Source of the DNA: an uncultured Acetatifactor sp.
GTDB lineage: Bacteria; Bacillota; Clostridia; Lachnospirales; Lachnospiraceae
Assembly: GCA_934436435.1 (NCBI GenBank)
Contig: CAKSAN010000003.1
Location: 124,001 to 188,000 of the forward strand
Reading direction: 5' to 3'
Length of the DNA: 64,000 nucleotides
The position numbers and the translations under genes are program-made. Positions 16,229-25,898 of the stretch are shown here, piece by piece. The notes beneath the pieces were generated by a model, which was not told the DNA's origin, made no database searches, and saw nothing but the letters and a program-made list of their open reading frames with translations. Within the stretch, counting starts at the first letter, position 1, and each line of letters starts with the position of its first letter.

Positions 16229-18025
16229 ATGACAAAATATCGGAATCGGATCAAAGCCTTTTTTTCCAAACCGGCAAATATCATTCTGGTGATATTCGCA
16301 GTGCTGCTGGCACTGTTTACTCTCTATCCTTTGATTGAACTGGTCCGGCATACTTTTGTAATCCATGCGACGGATGCTACCATATTTCCGGGGACCAGAA
16401 AAGGGGATTTCAGCCTGAAAAGCTGGTCAAAGCTTCTGTTTACGGAGGCAAATAAATACAGTTTCATCAACTTTTACAAGCCCATGCTCAATTCCATTAC
16501 CCTGGCAGTGCTCTCCGCACTTTTTGCCCTGGTATTCGGAGGTACCGTGGCATGGCTGGTGACCAGAAGCAATATGAAAGCCAAAAAGTTTATCTCGGCG
16601 GCTTTTATTTTCCCGTACATAATGCCTTCATGGACGCTGGCACTGTTCTGGCTGAATATGTTCAAGAATCCCAATGTGGGCACGGGATCGGCGGGTTTCG
16701 TCTATTCCCTGACCGGCCTGTGTGCTCCACAGTGGTTCGTTTACGGACTGTTTCCCCTGGTGGTGGTATCGGGACTTCACTATGCGCCCTTTGCCTATAT
16801 TTTCATCGGAGGCATCCTACGCAATATGGATGCCAATCTGGAAGAGGCGGCAACGATCTTAAAGTCTTCCAAGAGAAGGATTCTGTTGCGGATCACCCTT
16901 CCCATTGTAAAGCCGGCGATCCTGTCTACCTTCCTTCTGGTGTTTGCGAGTGTCATGGGTTCCTATGCGGTTCCTATTTATCTGGGATCTCCAGTGAACT
17001 TCTATGTACTGACCACCAAGATGAAGACCCTGCAGACTACAGCCATCGGTCAGGCATATATCATTGCACTGTTCATGGTAGTTCTGGGAGCATTGATCAT
17101 GCTGTTCAATAATTTGTTTACCGGCAGCAGAAAATCTTATACCACCGTTACCGGTAAATCCTCCCAGATCTCCCTGGTGGATCTGAAGATAGGAAAATAT
17201 ATCGTGGCAGGAATCCTGTGTGCTATTTTGTTCTTCGTATGTATCATGCCGCTGATCTCCTTTGGACTGGAATCCGTGATCATCAAGGCGGGGGACTATT
17301 CTCTGTCCAATATGACCATGAATTATTGGATCGGTGATGCCGGATCGGTATCCACCACTATCGGCAACAGTGGTATTCTAAAGGATCCCGCCATCTGGAG
17401 TGCCATGGGCAACTCCCTGAAGCTGTCCGTGATCTGCGCATTGATCGCCGGAAGCTGCGGTGTCATCATCGGATACGCCGTAGTCCGCAGAAGAGGAACC
17501 AAGCTTTCCGCATGGGTAAGCGGACTGTCCTTCTTCCCTTATCTGGTACCGGCAATGGCATTTAGTGCGATTTACCTGGCAATTTCCACGAACTTCCCGT
17601 TCCTGACCAATTCCTTCCTGATTCTGGTACTGGTGGGATCCGTGAAGTATCTTCCTTTTGCCACGAAGGCCGGAACCAACTCCATGTTGCAGCTCTCTCC
17701 GGAGATTGAAGAGGCAGCGGCCATCTACGGTGTGCCCTGGATCCGCAGAATGACACAGATCATCATTCCCATCCAGAAGACCAGTATTATCTCAGGATTC
17801 CTGCTTCCATTCGTATCCTGTATGAGAGAACTGTCACTGTTCGTCATGCTGGTAAGTTCCAAGACCCAGACACTGACCACGATGCTCATGACCTATAATG
17901 AAAAGGGTGCTTCCCAGTACGGTAATGCCATCAACCTGCTGATCATTCTGATCGTGCTGTTTGTCAACTTTACCGTGAATAAGGTTACGGGAGCGTCTAT
18001 AGATAAAGGAGTAGGAGGAAACTAA
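16229..18025 (+). CDS. Fused double-domain ABC transporter permease
   Basis: A single polypeptide of 598 residues contains two complete binding-protein-dependent permease domains, as in FbpB/ThiP-type importers. The first domain runs from about 18 to 300 and the second from about 325 to 590, each with about six helices. Each has an EAA loop for the ATPase: EEAATILKSSKRRILLRITL near residue 205, and EEAAAIYGVPWIRRMTQIII near 492. The first loop lacks the exact EAA-G spacing but keeps the helix. ATG 16229 is chosen for its GGAAGGGAG site; an in-frame ATG at 16178 lies inside the attenuator hairpin. The gene ends one base before the ATPase start codon. Confidence 0.9.
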   Translation: MTKYRNRIKAFFSKPANIILVIFAVLLALFTLYPLIELVRHTFVIHATDATIFPGTRKGDFSLKSWSKLLFTEANKYSFINFYKPMLNSITLAVLSALFALVFGGTVAWLVTRSNMKAKKFISAAFIFPYIMPSWTLALFWLNMFKNPNVGTGSAGFVYSLTGLCAPQWFVYGLFPLVVVSGLHYAPFAYIFIGGILRNMDANLEEAATILKSSKRRILLRITLPIVKPAILSTFLLVFASVMGSYAVPIYLGSPVNFYVLTTKMKTLQTTAIGQAYIIALFMVVLGALIMLFNNLFTGSRKSYTTVTGKSSQISLVDLKIGKYIVAGILCAILFFVCIMPLISFGLESVIIKAGDYSLSNMTMNYWIGDAGSVSTTIGNSGILKDPAIWSAMGNSLKLSVICALIAGSCGVIIGYAVVRRRGTKLSAWVSGLSFFPYLVPAMAFSAIYLAISTNFPFLTNSFLILVLVGSVKYLPFATKAGTNSMLQLSPEIEEAAAIYGVPWIRRMTQIIIPIQKTSIISGFLLPFVSCMRELSLFVMLVSSKTQTLTTMLMTYNEKGASQYGNAINLLIILIVLFVNFTVNKVTGASIDKGVGGN

Positions 18026-18026
18026 T

Positions 18027-19151
18027 ATGCCGGAGATTATTTTAAAGAATGTAAGAAAAGAATTTGGAAATAAATTTGTGGCGGTGGACAATCTGAACAT
18101 GGTGATCGAGGACAGATCATTCATCACCCTTCTGGGTCCTTCCGGATGCGGTAAGACAACAACATTGCGCATGATAGCAGGACTGGAGACACCAACCTCG
18201 GGACAGATCATCATCGACGGCGTCACGGTATTCGATGCGGAGAAAGGAATCAACGTTCCCCCTGACAAGAGAGATGTGGGTTTCCTGTTTCAGAACTATG
18301 CGCTGTGGCCCCACATGACGGTATACAAAAACATAGCCTTCGGTCTGGAAAATCTGAAATGGCCCAAAGACAGGATTGCCGAGCGGGTGGAGGAACTGTT
18401 AAAGATGCTGAAGATCGAACAGTTCGGAAGCCGTTATCCCAGTGAACTGTCCGGCGGACAGCAGCAGAGAGTGGCCATTGCCAGAACTCTGGCTCCGAGA
18501 CCGAGAGTTCTCTTCATGGATGAGCCCCTATCTAATCTGGATGCCAAGCTTCGCGGAGAGATGCGTACAGAGTTAAAGCGTCTGCATGTGGATACCAATT
18601 CCACCTTTATCTATGTAACCCATGATCAGTTGGAAGCCATGACACTGTCCACCAAAGTCTGCCTGATGGAAAACGGCAAGCTCAGACAGTTTGCGCCCCC
18701 TCTGGAGATCTACAAGCGTCCGGACAATATTTTCGTGGCGGATTTCATGGGCAATCCTACGATGAACTTCCTGGATGCCACTATGAAGAAGACCGGGGAA
18801 AATACGGCGGAGCTTATGTTTGGCGGCGTACAGACCAAATACACGGCGGAGGCTGCATTGCCGGAGCATCTGGAAAATGTGGTACTGGGTATCCGTCCGG
18901 AACACATCGGCATCCTTGAGGAAGGCAGCATGAAGGCATCCATCTATACTACGCTTCCCACAGGTATGGAGACCACGGTCAAGATTCGACTGGGAGAACA
19001 GATCCTGTCCGCAGTCGTATTCGGCAGTGTGGATTATGCGGTGGATCAGTCGATAGCTCTTCGTTTTCTGGACAGCCAGATCTTGTTGTTTGATAAGGCT
19101 ACGGGAGACAGAATTGCCGTAGGAAAACTGGAGGAAATTGCCTATGAGTGA
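18027..19151 (+). CDS. ABC importer ATP-binding protein (PotA/FbpC type)
   Basis: The nucleotide-binding domain fills residues 1-240: Walker A GPSGCGKT (37-44), Q-loop LFQNYALWPH, signature LSGGQQQR (141-148), Walker B FMDEP with D165-E166, and the H-loop in YVTHDQLEAMTLS. A C-terminal TOBE-like regulatory/substrate domain follows (VVLGIRPEHIGILEEG). This is the arrangement of the MalK/PotA/FbpC group and it energises the permease encoded directly upstream. At 374 residues it is complete. Its last codons overlap the MgtC-like gene by eight bases, so the latter is translationally coupled. Confidence 0.95.
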   Translation: MPEIILKNVRKEFGNKFVAVDNLNMVIEDRSFITLLGPSGCGKTTTLRMIAGLETPTSGQIIIDGVTVFDAEKGINVPPDKRDVGFLFQNYALWPHMTVYKNIAFGLENLKWPKDRIAERVEELLKMLKIEQFGSRYPSELSGGQQQRVAIARTLAPRPRVLFMDEPLSNLDAKLRGEMRTELKRLHVDTNSTFIYVTHDQLEAMTLSTKVCLMENGKLRQFAPPLEIYKRPDNIFVADFMGNPTMNFLDATMKKTGENTAELMFGGVQTKYTAEAALPEHLENVVLGIRPEHIGILEEGSMKASIYTTLPTGMETTVKIRLGEQILSAVVFGSVDYAVDQSIALRFLDSQILLFDKATGDRIAVGKLEEIAYE

Positions 19152-19821
19152 ATGGCTGACGGAACAGGGGATTTTTCTGCTCCGGGTCATTGTGGCGGGT
19201 GCGTGCGGACTGGCGATCGGTATTGAGAGACAGAGCCGCATGAAAACAGCGGGTGTGCGGACACATTTTATGGTGGCAGTGGCATCCTCTGTGATGATGT
19301 TGATCTCCAAATACGGTTTTATGGATGTGCTGAGCATCGATGGCATCAGCGTGGATGCGTCCCGTGTGGCCGCCGGTATTATCACGGGAATCGGTATTCT
19401 CGGCGGTGGCCTGATCTTCACCGGCAAACAGGGACTGGTCAGCGGTATGACTACCGCGGCCGGTATCTGGGTAACGGTCGGCGTGGGAATGGCCGTCGGA
19501 AGTGGTATGTATCCGCTGGGAATTGCGGTGACGGTACTGACACTGGCAGCTCAGTTCCTATTTCATCGGAACCTCAAGATCTGTAGAGAACCGCTTCGCG
19601 GTCAGATCGTATTCTCTGTGGCCAACTCACCGGAAGCCATAGAGAATGTGATCAAACAGCTGGAGACACTGGACATGGAAGTGGTACGGATCAAGACGGA
19701 GATCAAGGATCGGAAGACCTGCCTGGTACGCTGTTCGGTGGCGTTAAAGCCGGAAAGCGGAAGAAAAGAGTTTGCGACACAGATCGCGGGTCTGGGACAG
19801 ATCGTTTCCTATGAGATCTGA
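19144..19821 (+). CDS. MgtC/SapB-family membrane protein
   Basis: The first 140 residues form four or five hydrophobic helices with the MgtC family pattern: CGLAIGIERQSRMKTAGVRTH, then RVAAGIITGIGILGGGLIF and GLVSGMTTAAGIWVTVGVGM. The last 80 residues make a soluble ACT-like domain (VFSVANSPEAIENVIKQLET). MgtC proteins are linked to magnesium limitation and phosphate/ATP homeostasis; the exact role here is not known. The ATG at 19144 overlaps the ATPase gene, so it belongs to the importer operon; its link to the transport substrate is unclear. A terminator follows the stop. Confidence 0.9.
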   Translation: MSEWLTEQGIFLLRVIVAGACGLAIGIERQSRMKTAGVRTHFMVAVASSVMMLISKYGFMDVLSIDGISVDASRVAAGIITGIGILGGGLIFTGKQGLVSGMTTAAGIWVTVGVGMAVGSGMYPLGIAVTVLTLAAQFLFHRNLKICREPLRGQIVFSVANSPEAIENVIKQLETLDMEVVRIKTEIKDRKTCLVRCSVALKPESGRKEFATQIAGLGQIVSYEI

Positions 19822-19830
19822 AAAACAAAG

Positions 19831-19872
19831 AATCGTTTCTGCGGAAAAAAGAAACCGCGGAAACGATTTTTT
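19831..19872 (+). terminator. Rho-independent terminator of the ABC importer operon
   Basis: AATCGTTTCTGCGG (19831-19844) pairs with CCGCGGAAACGATT (19855-19868) with one G-U pair. TTTTTT follows. Confidence 0.88.
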
Positions 19873-19894
19873 GTTGTCCGGCGGCAGCCATGGG

Positions 19895-19923
19895 TTGAAA
19901 AACACGGAATAATGAAGTATATT
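19895..19923 (+). promoter_or_regulatory. Promoter of argF-birA
   Basis: TTGAAA (19895-19900) and TATATT (19918-19923) are 17 bases apart. This gives a leader of about 105 bases before argF. Confidence 0.65.
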
Positions 19924-20033
19924 GATTACATATAGCTTGTTACCGACAACATTCGTAACAGGGATAACAATGGATAAAAACAGAAAACAGAGGCTGCGGG
20001 CACAAAGCCAACGCTTCGGAAAAGAGGAGTATT

Positions 20034-21017
20034 ATGGATTTAAAGGGACGCGATTTTTTGAAATTACTGGACTTTACACCGGAAGAGATCGAATATCTGC
20101 TGGATCTGGCGGCAGACTTGAAAGATAAAAAGAAAAAGGGAATCCCTGTAGATACTCTCAGAGGCAAGAATGTAGCGCTGATCTTCGAGAAGACCAGTAC
20201 CCGTACCAGATGCGCCTTTGAAGTGGCTGCCCATGATCTGGGAATGGGAACGACTTATCTGGATCCCACCGGATCCCAGATCGGCAAAAAGGAGAGCATT
20301 GCCGACACCGCAAGAGTACTGGCCGGTATGTTCGAAGGTATCGAATACCGCGGTTTCGGACAGGATATCGTAGAGGAGTTGGCAAAATATTCGGAAGTTC
20401 CCGTATGGAACGGCCTGACCAACGAATTCCACCCCACCCAGATGCTGGCAGACCTGTTGACCATCCGTGAGCATTTCGGACACCTGAAGGGGATCCGCAT
20501 GACTTACATGGGAGATGCACGTTACAACATGGGTAACTCTCTGATGGTAGCCTGCGCAAAGATGGGCATGCATTTTACCGCATGTACCACCGCAAAATAT
20601 TTCCCTGCGAAGGAACTGGTGGCGGAGTGTGAGGCCATAGCGGCACAGACCGGCGGCAGCATTACTCTGACCGAGGATGTGAAGGCAGGCACGAAGGATG
20701 TGGATGTCATTTACACCGATGTCTGGGTATCCATGGGCGAGCCCGACGAAGTATGGACCGAGCGTATTAAGGAGCTGTCTCCTTATCAGGTGAATAAAGC
20801 AGTTATGGATAATGCCGGTGAGCAGGCTATTTTCATGCACTGTCTGCCCGCATTCCATGATTTGAAAACCAAGATCGGTGCCCAGATGGGTGAGCGCTTC
20901 GGCATCACCGAAATGGAAGTAACCGATGAAGTATTCGAGTCCAGACAGTCTCTGGTATTCGAAGAGGCGGAGAACCGTATGCATACGATCAAGGCAGTGA
21001 TGGCGGCAACTTTATGA
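20034..21017 (+). CDS. argF: Ornithine carbamoyltransferase
   Basis: This enzyme transfers the carbamoyl group from carbamoyl phosphate to ornithine, making citrulline for arginine synthesis (or the reverse in arginine catabolism). The carbamoyl-phosphate site STRTR is at residues 55-59, HPTQ at 133-136, the ornithine SMG loop in [11 protein letters not shown], and the catalytic Cys270 in HCLPAFHD. The length of 327 residues is standard. AAAGAGGAG precedes the ATG. It overlaps birA by four bases (ATGA). No arc genes are nearby, so a biosynthetic role is more likely than the catabolic one, but sequence alone does not settle this. Confidence 0.95.
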   Translation: MDLKGRDFLKLLDFTPEEIEYLLDLAADLKDKKKKGIPVDTLRGKNVALIFEKTSTRTRCAFEVAAHDLGMGTTYLDPTGSQIGKKESIADTARVLAGMFEGIEYRGFGQDIVEELAKYSEVPVWNGLTNEFHPTQMLADLLTIREHFGHLKGIRMTYMGDARYNMGNSLMVACAKMGMHFTACTTAKYFPAKELVAECEAIAAQTGGSITLTEDVKAGTKDVDVIYTDVWVSMGEPDEVWTERIKELSPYQVNKAVMDNAGEQAIFMHCLPAFHDLKTKIGAQMGERFGITEMEVTDEVFESRQSLVFEEAENRMHTIKAVMAATL

Positions 21018-22057
21018 GCATGAAAGCAAAGATCTTAGAGCTCCTTCGGGAAAAGAAGGAGCGGGTGGCAGCAGGGGCACCGGAAAGCGAAGCTTACGTC
21101 TCCGGACAGGAGCTCTGCGGGCAGTTCGGTGTATCGAGGACTGCGGTATGGAAAGCCATCGGACAACTGAAAAAAGAAGGCTATGTCATTGAAGCGGTAC
21201 AGAACCGCGGCTACCGTCTGCTGGATCAGGCGGAAGAAGTCTATAACCAGGCGGATATTCAGAGCAGATTAAAGACGAATTGGGTGGGACACCCCTTACT
21301 CTTTTTTGACAGTACTGATTCCACCAATCTCCGTGCCAAGCGGGAAGCGGAGCAGGGTGCAGAGAGCGGGCTTCTGGTGGTGGCGGATATGCAGAGCGCG
21401 GGCCGCGGCCGTAGAGGCCGGGGCTGGGAGAGCCCCGCGGGAGCGAACATTTATTATACGCTGATGTTAAAGCCCGACTTTACGGCGGATTGTGCCCCGA
21501 TGTTAACGCTGGTTATGGCACTGGCGGTGGCGAAGGGCATCCGTCAGACCCTGCGCCGGGACAGCGAGGAGGCAGCAGCCAAAGTCGGGATCAAATGGCC
21601 CAACGACATTGTGGTGGACGGGAAAAAGGTCTGCGGCATTCTCACGGAGATGAGCATGGAGCAGAGCTACATCCAGTATATCGTCATCGGCGTGGGCATC
21701 AATGTGCGCAAACAGGAATTCCCGGAGGAGATCAGAGACCGGGCGGCAGCCATTGACGAACAGTGTGGATTCCGAATCTCCCGCAGCCGGCTGATCGCGG
21801 ATATTATGGAAGCCTTCGAGGAAGATTACGAGATCTTTTTACAGACCCATGATCTGAAAGGTCTGCGGGCCTCCTATGCGAAGCTTCTGGTGAATCAGGA
21901 CAGAGAGGTCTGTGTGCTGGACCCCAAGGGGGAATACCGCGGTATTGCCAGAGGCATCAACGATCAGGGAGAGCTTCTGGTGGAAAGACAGGACGGTACG
22001 ATAGAGGAAGTCTATGCCGGAGAAGTATCGGTCCGCGGCATTTACGGGTATGTGTAG
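21014..22057 (+). CDS. birA: Bifunctional biotin-protein ligase / biotin operon repressor
   Basis: BirA attaches biotin to carboxylase carrier domains and, in the long form seen here, also represses biotin genes. Residues 1-75 are a winged helix-turn-helix ([20 protein letters not shown], then [15 protein letters not shown]). The catalytic domain carries [17 protein letters not shown], the biotinyl-AMP loop [36 protein letters not shown] and GVGINV. A small C-terminal SH3-like domain ends the protein at residue 347. The start overlaps the argF stop, and a second in-frame ATG lies six bases later. The link with argF is probably only transcriptional. Confidence 0.95.
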   Translation: MSMKAKILELLREKKERVAAGAPESEAYVSGQELCGQFGVSRTAVWKAIGQLKKEGYVIEAVQNRGYRLLDQAEEVYNQADIQSRLKTNWVGHPLLFFDSTDSTNLRAKREAEQGAESGLLVVADMQSAGRGRRGRGWESPAGANIYYTLMLKPDFTADCAPMLTLVMALAVAKGIRQTLRRDSEEAAAKVGIKWPNDIVVDGKKVCGILTEMSMEQSYIQYIVIGVGINVRKQEFPEEIRDRAAAIDEQCGFRISRSRLIADIMEAFEEDYEIFLQTHDLKGLRASYAKLLVNQDREVCVLDPKGEYRGIARGINDQGELLVERQDGTIEEVYAGEVSVRGIYGYV

Positions 22058-22164
22058 GCATGTACAGCATTTTCCGGGATGGCAGAAGGCAGGACGGACA
22101 GCCGGATAGAAAGACTGGAATAGATAGTCTGTGACAGAATAGAGACAGAACAGGATATAGAAGT

Positions 22165-22527
22165 ATGGACGAGAACAAGATCGTACTCTGCGGCGCCAAC
22201 GCCTATGAGAAGAAATATTATTTTAACGAAGAACAATTTAAAATGATTCCGGAATCCATCAAGGAGGAGCTGCATATCATCTGTGTGCTTTTTACCGAGG
22301 AAGTGGGTGGTGTATTCACCATTGCTTTCGAGGAAGACGGAAATGTGGTCATGGAGACCAATGCAGACGATGATGATATTTACTATGATGAGATCTCTTC
22401 CGGACTGCTGATCTCAGAGATCCGCAAAAACAGACAGGAACTGTTTGAATCCTTAAGTCTGTATTATCGTGTGTTTATTAAAAAAGAAGACGTGTCCGCA
22501 CTGTTGGATGAGGAGGGTGAAGAATGA
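22165..22527 (+). CDS. Small acidic conserved protein (DUF6145-like)
   Basis: A 120-residue acidic cytoplasmic protein without signal or membrane segments. It starts [20 protein letters not shown] and has alternating strand and helix patterns ([20 protein letters not shown]) and an Asp-rich stretch ([10 protein letters not shown]). I recall similar small proteins next to birA and coaX in Lachnospiraceae, annotated as DUF6145; that label is from memory. No enzymatic motif is visible. It overlaps coaX by four bases (ATGA), so the two are translationally coupled. Confidence 0.75.
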   Translation: MDENKIVLCGANAYEKKYYFNEEQFKMIPESIKEELHIICVLFTEEVGGVFTIAFEEDGNVVMETNADDDDIYYDEISSGLLISEIRKNRQELFESLSLYYRVFIKKEDVSALLDEEGEE

Positions 22528-23297
22528 TCTTTGTCATTGATGTTGGAAATACGAATATGACCATGGGTGTCTTTCAGGGGAAAAAGCTGGAAGCTACTTT
22601 CCGGATCATGACGAAGACCCCCAGAACCTCAGACGAATACGGGATTATGATCACACAGCTTCTGAAAAATAACGGAATCGAAGTGACGGATATCGAAGGA
22701 ACCATCATTGCCAGCGTAGTGCCGGATGTGATGCATTCCCTCACCAGCTCCATCATCCGTTATCTCAAGACGAAACCCCTGATCGTGGGACCCGGCGTCA
22801 AGAGTGGCATCAAGGTCGCCACGGAGGATCCCCGGGCCATCGGTGCCGACCGTATCGTGGATGCGGTGGCAGCTTATGTAAAATACGGCGGACCGGTGCT
22901 GGTGCTGGACTTCGGTACGGCAACCACTTATGACCTGATCACGGAGGACGGACGTTTTACGGCGGGAATCACCGCTCCGGGCATCCGGATCAGCTCGGAG
23001 GCACTGTGGAGAGAGACAGCAAAGCTTCCGAACATCGAGATCCGCAAGCCCAAGTCCATTCTGGCACAGGAGACCATCACCAGCATGCAGGCGGGTCTGA
23101 TGTACGGCCAGATCGGTCAGACGGAATACATCATCCGCAAGGTGAAGGAAGAAAGCGGCCTTACAAATCTGAAAGTCGTAGCCACCGGAGGCCTGGGCCG
23201 TGCCATTGCGGACGAGACCGACAGCATTGACATCTACGACAGTTCTCTGACACTGGACGGATTGCGGATCATCTATGACAAGAACAGACGTGGATAG
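22524..23297 (+). CDS. coaX: Type III pantothenate kinase
   Basis: CoaX phosphorylates pantothenate, the first step of coenzyme A synthesis; the type III enzyme belongs to the ASKHA fold. The N-terminal phosphate loop is [39 protein letters not shown] and [12 protein letters not shown] hold the catalytic Asp and metal-binding residues, and [15 protein letters not shown] follows. At 257 residues it is complete. It overlaps the upstream acidic protein gene and precedes a membrane protein gene by nine bases. Confidence 0.95.
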   Translation: MIFVIDVGNTNMTMGVFQGKKLEATFRIMTKTPRTSDEYGIMITQLLKNNGIEVTDIEGTIIASVVPDVMHSLTSSIIRYLKTKPLIVGPGVKSGIKVATEDPRAIGADRIVDAVAAYVKYGGPVLVLDFGTATTYDLITEDGRFTAGITAPGIRISSEALWRETAKLPNIEIRKPKSILAQETITSMQAGLMYGQIGQTEYIIRKVKEESGLTNLKVVATGGLGRAIADETDSIDIYDSSLTLDGLRIIYDKNRRG

Positions 23298-23306
23298 GGG
23301 AATGAC

Positions 23307-24893
23307 ATGATAAAGCTGGAAAAAGCAGCAACGAAGATTATGGCAGCCATCGGAACAGCAGTAATGCTGTTCCTGCTGTTTTATTCCTGGAAATATACCA
23401 AAAAACTGGTGGAGCCGGAATACTATCTGGATGAGGCGGACAGTATTCTGCGGAATACCCTTTGGGGGATCGCGTTGGTGGCGATGTGTGCCGGACTGTG
23501 GAAAGGGATGCAGAAGATTCCTGCAAAGGTGTTACATGTGCTGGCTGTCATCAGCGCGGTGGCAGCGGCAGTATTCGGAATCCGGCTGGCAAGAGCCGCC
23601 GGGGCGGTAAGCATCGCGGATCAGTACTATGTACAGCGGGCGGCCATGGCGCTGGCGGACGGTGATGCGGAATGGGTGTTGTCACAGGATTACTATGGAA
23701 TCTATCCGTTCCAACTGGCACTGGCGGAGATCTTCTCCTTTTTCTTCCGCGTGGCAGGCTCCACGGAACTGCTGGTCATCCAGCAGGTACAGGCGGTCTG
23801 CGGAGGCATCACATTATATGTGGGATTCCGGATCGTGCGGGAACTGTCGGGAAGCCGGGTGGCGGAACTTCTGTATCTTGTGGCGGAGCTTTTGTTCCTG
23901 CCGGTGTATTGCTACGCCCTGTATATCTACGGAGAGAGCATCGGAACCTGTAGCGTCCTGTGTGCCATCTGGTGTTATCTGATGGCCAACCGGCCGGAGG
24001 GAAAGACGTGGCAGAAGGGGCTGTTGTGGGGCGCCGTCGCGTTGTTCATGGGGCTGGCCTATGCATCCAGAAATGTATTGCTGGTGGTATGGATCGCCAT
24101 GGTCATTATGCAGCTCCTTGTGCTGTTTCGCAGTAAAAAGTGGCAGGGTCTGCCTGCACTCTGTGTGGTATTAGTGGTCATGCTGCTGGGGAAAAACGTT
24201 CTCTGCCACATGGCGGAAGAACAGTTTGGCCGGGAATATGGTTCCGGAGCGCCGTATGTTCTGTGGATCGCCATGGGAATGCAGGAGAACCCGGATGCCT
24301 TGAAGGGACCGGGAACTTACAATGACTATAATCTGGACACGTATATGCGGGCCGGGTATGACAGCCGGGAAGCGGCGGAGGTGGCAAAGGGAGACATCCG
24401 CCAGCGCCTCGCAAAATGGCGGGAGGATCCTGTGGCCGCCGTTACGTTTCTCAAGGAGAAACTGCTGATCCAGTGGATCGAACCGACCTATTGCAGCTTC
24501 AACCAGACCAGATACCAGTACCGGCCGGAAGGCTGGGTGGAAGAACTCTATACCGGTCAGGCCAATGAAAGAGCACTGGCATTCCTGAACCGCTTTCAGG
24601 CAATGGTGTACCTGGCGGTTCTCGGGTATTATTTGAGAATATTGGCCGGTAAATTGAAAGGAATACAGATCCTTCCCGGAATCATTTTTCTGGGCGGATT
24701 TTTCATCACGATTCTCTGGGAGGCCAAGAGCCGTTATGTGTATCCCTATATCATCATGATCCTTCCCAGCGCGGTGTGCAGCATGGAATATTACGGCCGT
24801 CTGCTGGCGGGAGGCATCGGAAGGATCGCAGGCGGCATCGTGGGCAGTAGGGAAAAGAAACAGAAACAAGTAGAAACAGGAAAGACAGCATGA
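23307..24893 (+). CDS. Polytopic membrane protein, possible GT39-type glycosyltransferase
   Basis: The 528-residue protein has about 10-12 hydrophobic helices spread through its length, starting with AAIGTAVMLFLLFYSW. After two N-terminal helices, the region ADQYYVQRAAMALADGDAEW and DYYGIYPFQLALAEIFSFFF resembles the first periplasmic loop and second helix of dolichyl-phosphate-mannose-like (PMT/GT39, ArnT) transferases, where acidic residues are catalytic. That assignment is by pattern only. The C-terminus is short and basic (KKQKQVETG). It is cotranscribed with coaX and overlaps dus by four bases (ATGA). The substrate is unknown; a cell-surface polymer is a reasonable guess. Confidence 0.75.
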   Translation: MIKLEKAATKIMAAIGTAVMLFLLFYSWKYTKKLVEPEYYLDEADSILRNTLWGIALVAMCAGLWKGMQKIPAKVLHVLAVISAVAAAVFGIRLARAAGAVSIADQYYVQRAAMALADGDAEWVLSQDYYGIYPFQLALAEIFSFFFRVAGSTELLVIQQVQAVCGGITLYVGFRIVRELSGSRVAELLYLVAELLFLPVYCYALYIYGESIGTCSVLCAIWCYLMANRPEGKTWQKGLLWGAVALFMGLAYASRNVLLVVWIAMVIMQLLVLFRSKKWQGLPALCVVLVVMLLGKNVLCHMAEEQFGREYGSGAPYVLWIAMGMQENPDALKGPGTYNDYNLDTYMRAGYDSREAAEVAKGDIRQRLAKWREDPVAAVTFLKEKLLIQWIEPTYCSFNQTRYQYRPEGWVEELYTGQANERALAFLNRFQAMVYLAVLGYYLRILAGKLKGIQILPGIIFLGGFFITILWEAKSRYVYPYIIMILPSAVCSMEYYGRLLAGGIGRIAGGIVGSREKKQKQVETGKTA

Positions 24894-25864
24894 AAAAATT
24901 ACAGATCGGCAATGTGACGCTGGACAACCCGGTGATCCTGGCACCCATGGCGGGGGTATCCGACCTGCCGTTTCGTCTGCTTTGCAGAGAAATGGGGGCC
25001 GCACTGGTGTGCATGGAAATGGTCAGCGCCAAAGCCATATATTATAACAACAAAAACACGGACAGCCTTATGGAAATCCATCCCGATGAAGTACCGGCTT
25101 CTCTGCAACTGTTCGGCTCCGATCCCCAGATCCTTGCGGAGATGGCAAAACGGATCGAGGAGCGCCCTTTTTCCATTCTGGATCTGAACATGGGATGCCC
25201 GGTGCCGAAGGTCGTGAACAACGGGGAAGGCTCCGCACTGATGAAGGATCCGAAGCTGGTGGAGCAGATCCTGACCGCACTGGTAAAAGCCACCTGCAAA
25301 CCGGTGACGGTGAAGATTCGCAAAGGCTTTGATGATGACCATGTCAATGCCGTGGAGATCGCGAAGATCGCGGAAGCCTGCGGCGTTGCGGCGGTGGCGG
25401 TGCACGGGCGCACGAGAGCCCAGTACTACAGCGGACAGGCGGACTGGGATATCATCGCGCAGGTGAAGGATGCGGTGAAGATCCCTGTGATCGGCAACGG
25501 CGATGTGGACAGCCCGGAAAAAGCGAAAGCCATTCTGGAACAGACCGGCTGCGACGGCGTCATGATCGGCCGGGCGGCAGAAGGAAATCCCTGGATCTTT
25601 CGGGAGGTGGTGTCCTATCTGGAAAACGGCACGATCCCGGCAAGACCAACGAACCGGGAGAAGCGGGAACTGATCCTGCGCCATGCGGCATTGCAGCTGG
25701 AATACAAGGGAGAATACACCGGTGTCCGGGAGATGCGCAAGCACCTGTCCTGGTATACCGTGGGAATGCCCCATTCCGCTCATTTCCGCCAGACCATCAA
25801 TACCATGGAAAAAATGGATGAACTTATTCAGGGCGTGCAGGAGATCTTCCCGGACGAGGAGTAG
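24890..25864 (+). CDS. dusB: tRNA-dihydrouridine synthase (DusB-like)
   Basis: This FMN-dependent enzyme reduces specific uridines in tRNA D-loops. It has an N-terminal TIM barrel with FMN contacts (ILAPMAGVSDLPFRLLCREM), the DLNMGCPVPKVVNNGEGSAL motif with catalytic Cys103, VKIRKGFDDDHVN, VAVHGRTRAQYYSG, VIGNGDVDSPEKA and MIGRAAEGNPWIF. A C-terminal helical RNA-binding domain follows. At 324 residues it matches the DusB/YhdG group common in Firmicutes, though the exact position modified is not certain. It is the last gene of the coaX unit with clear coupling; the next gene begins 34 bases later. Confidence 0.94.
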   Translation: MKKLQIGNVTLDNPVILAPMAGVSDLPFRLLCREMGAALVCMEMVSAKAIYYNNKNTDSLMEIHPDEVPASLQLFGSDPQILAEMAKRIEERPFSILDLNMGCPVPKVVNNGEGSALMKDPKLVEQILTALVKATCKPVTVKIRKGFDDDHVNAVEIAKIAEACGVAAVAVHGRTRAQYYSGQADWDIIAQVKDAVKIPVIGNGDVDSPEKAKAILEQTGCDGVMIGRAAEGNPWIFREVVSYLENGTIPARPTNREKRELILRHAALQLEYKGEYTGVREMRKHLSWYTVGMPHSAHFRQTINTMEKMDELIQGVQEIFPDEE

Positions 25865-25898
25865 TGCATATAATTTTTCGGGCTGCATACACTGTAGC

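Noticed and set aside
25683..25898. N-terminal extension of the protein upstream of greA
   Set aside because: These 72 codons lie inside dus in another frame and read as Pro/Arg/Ser-rich shadow sequence.
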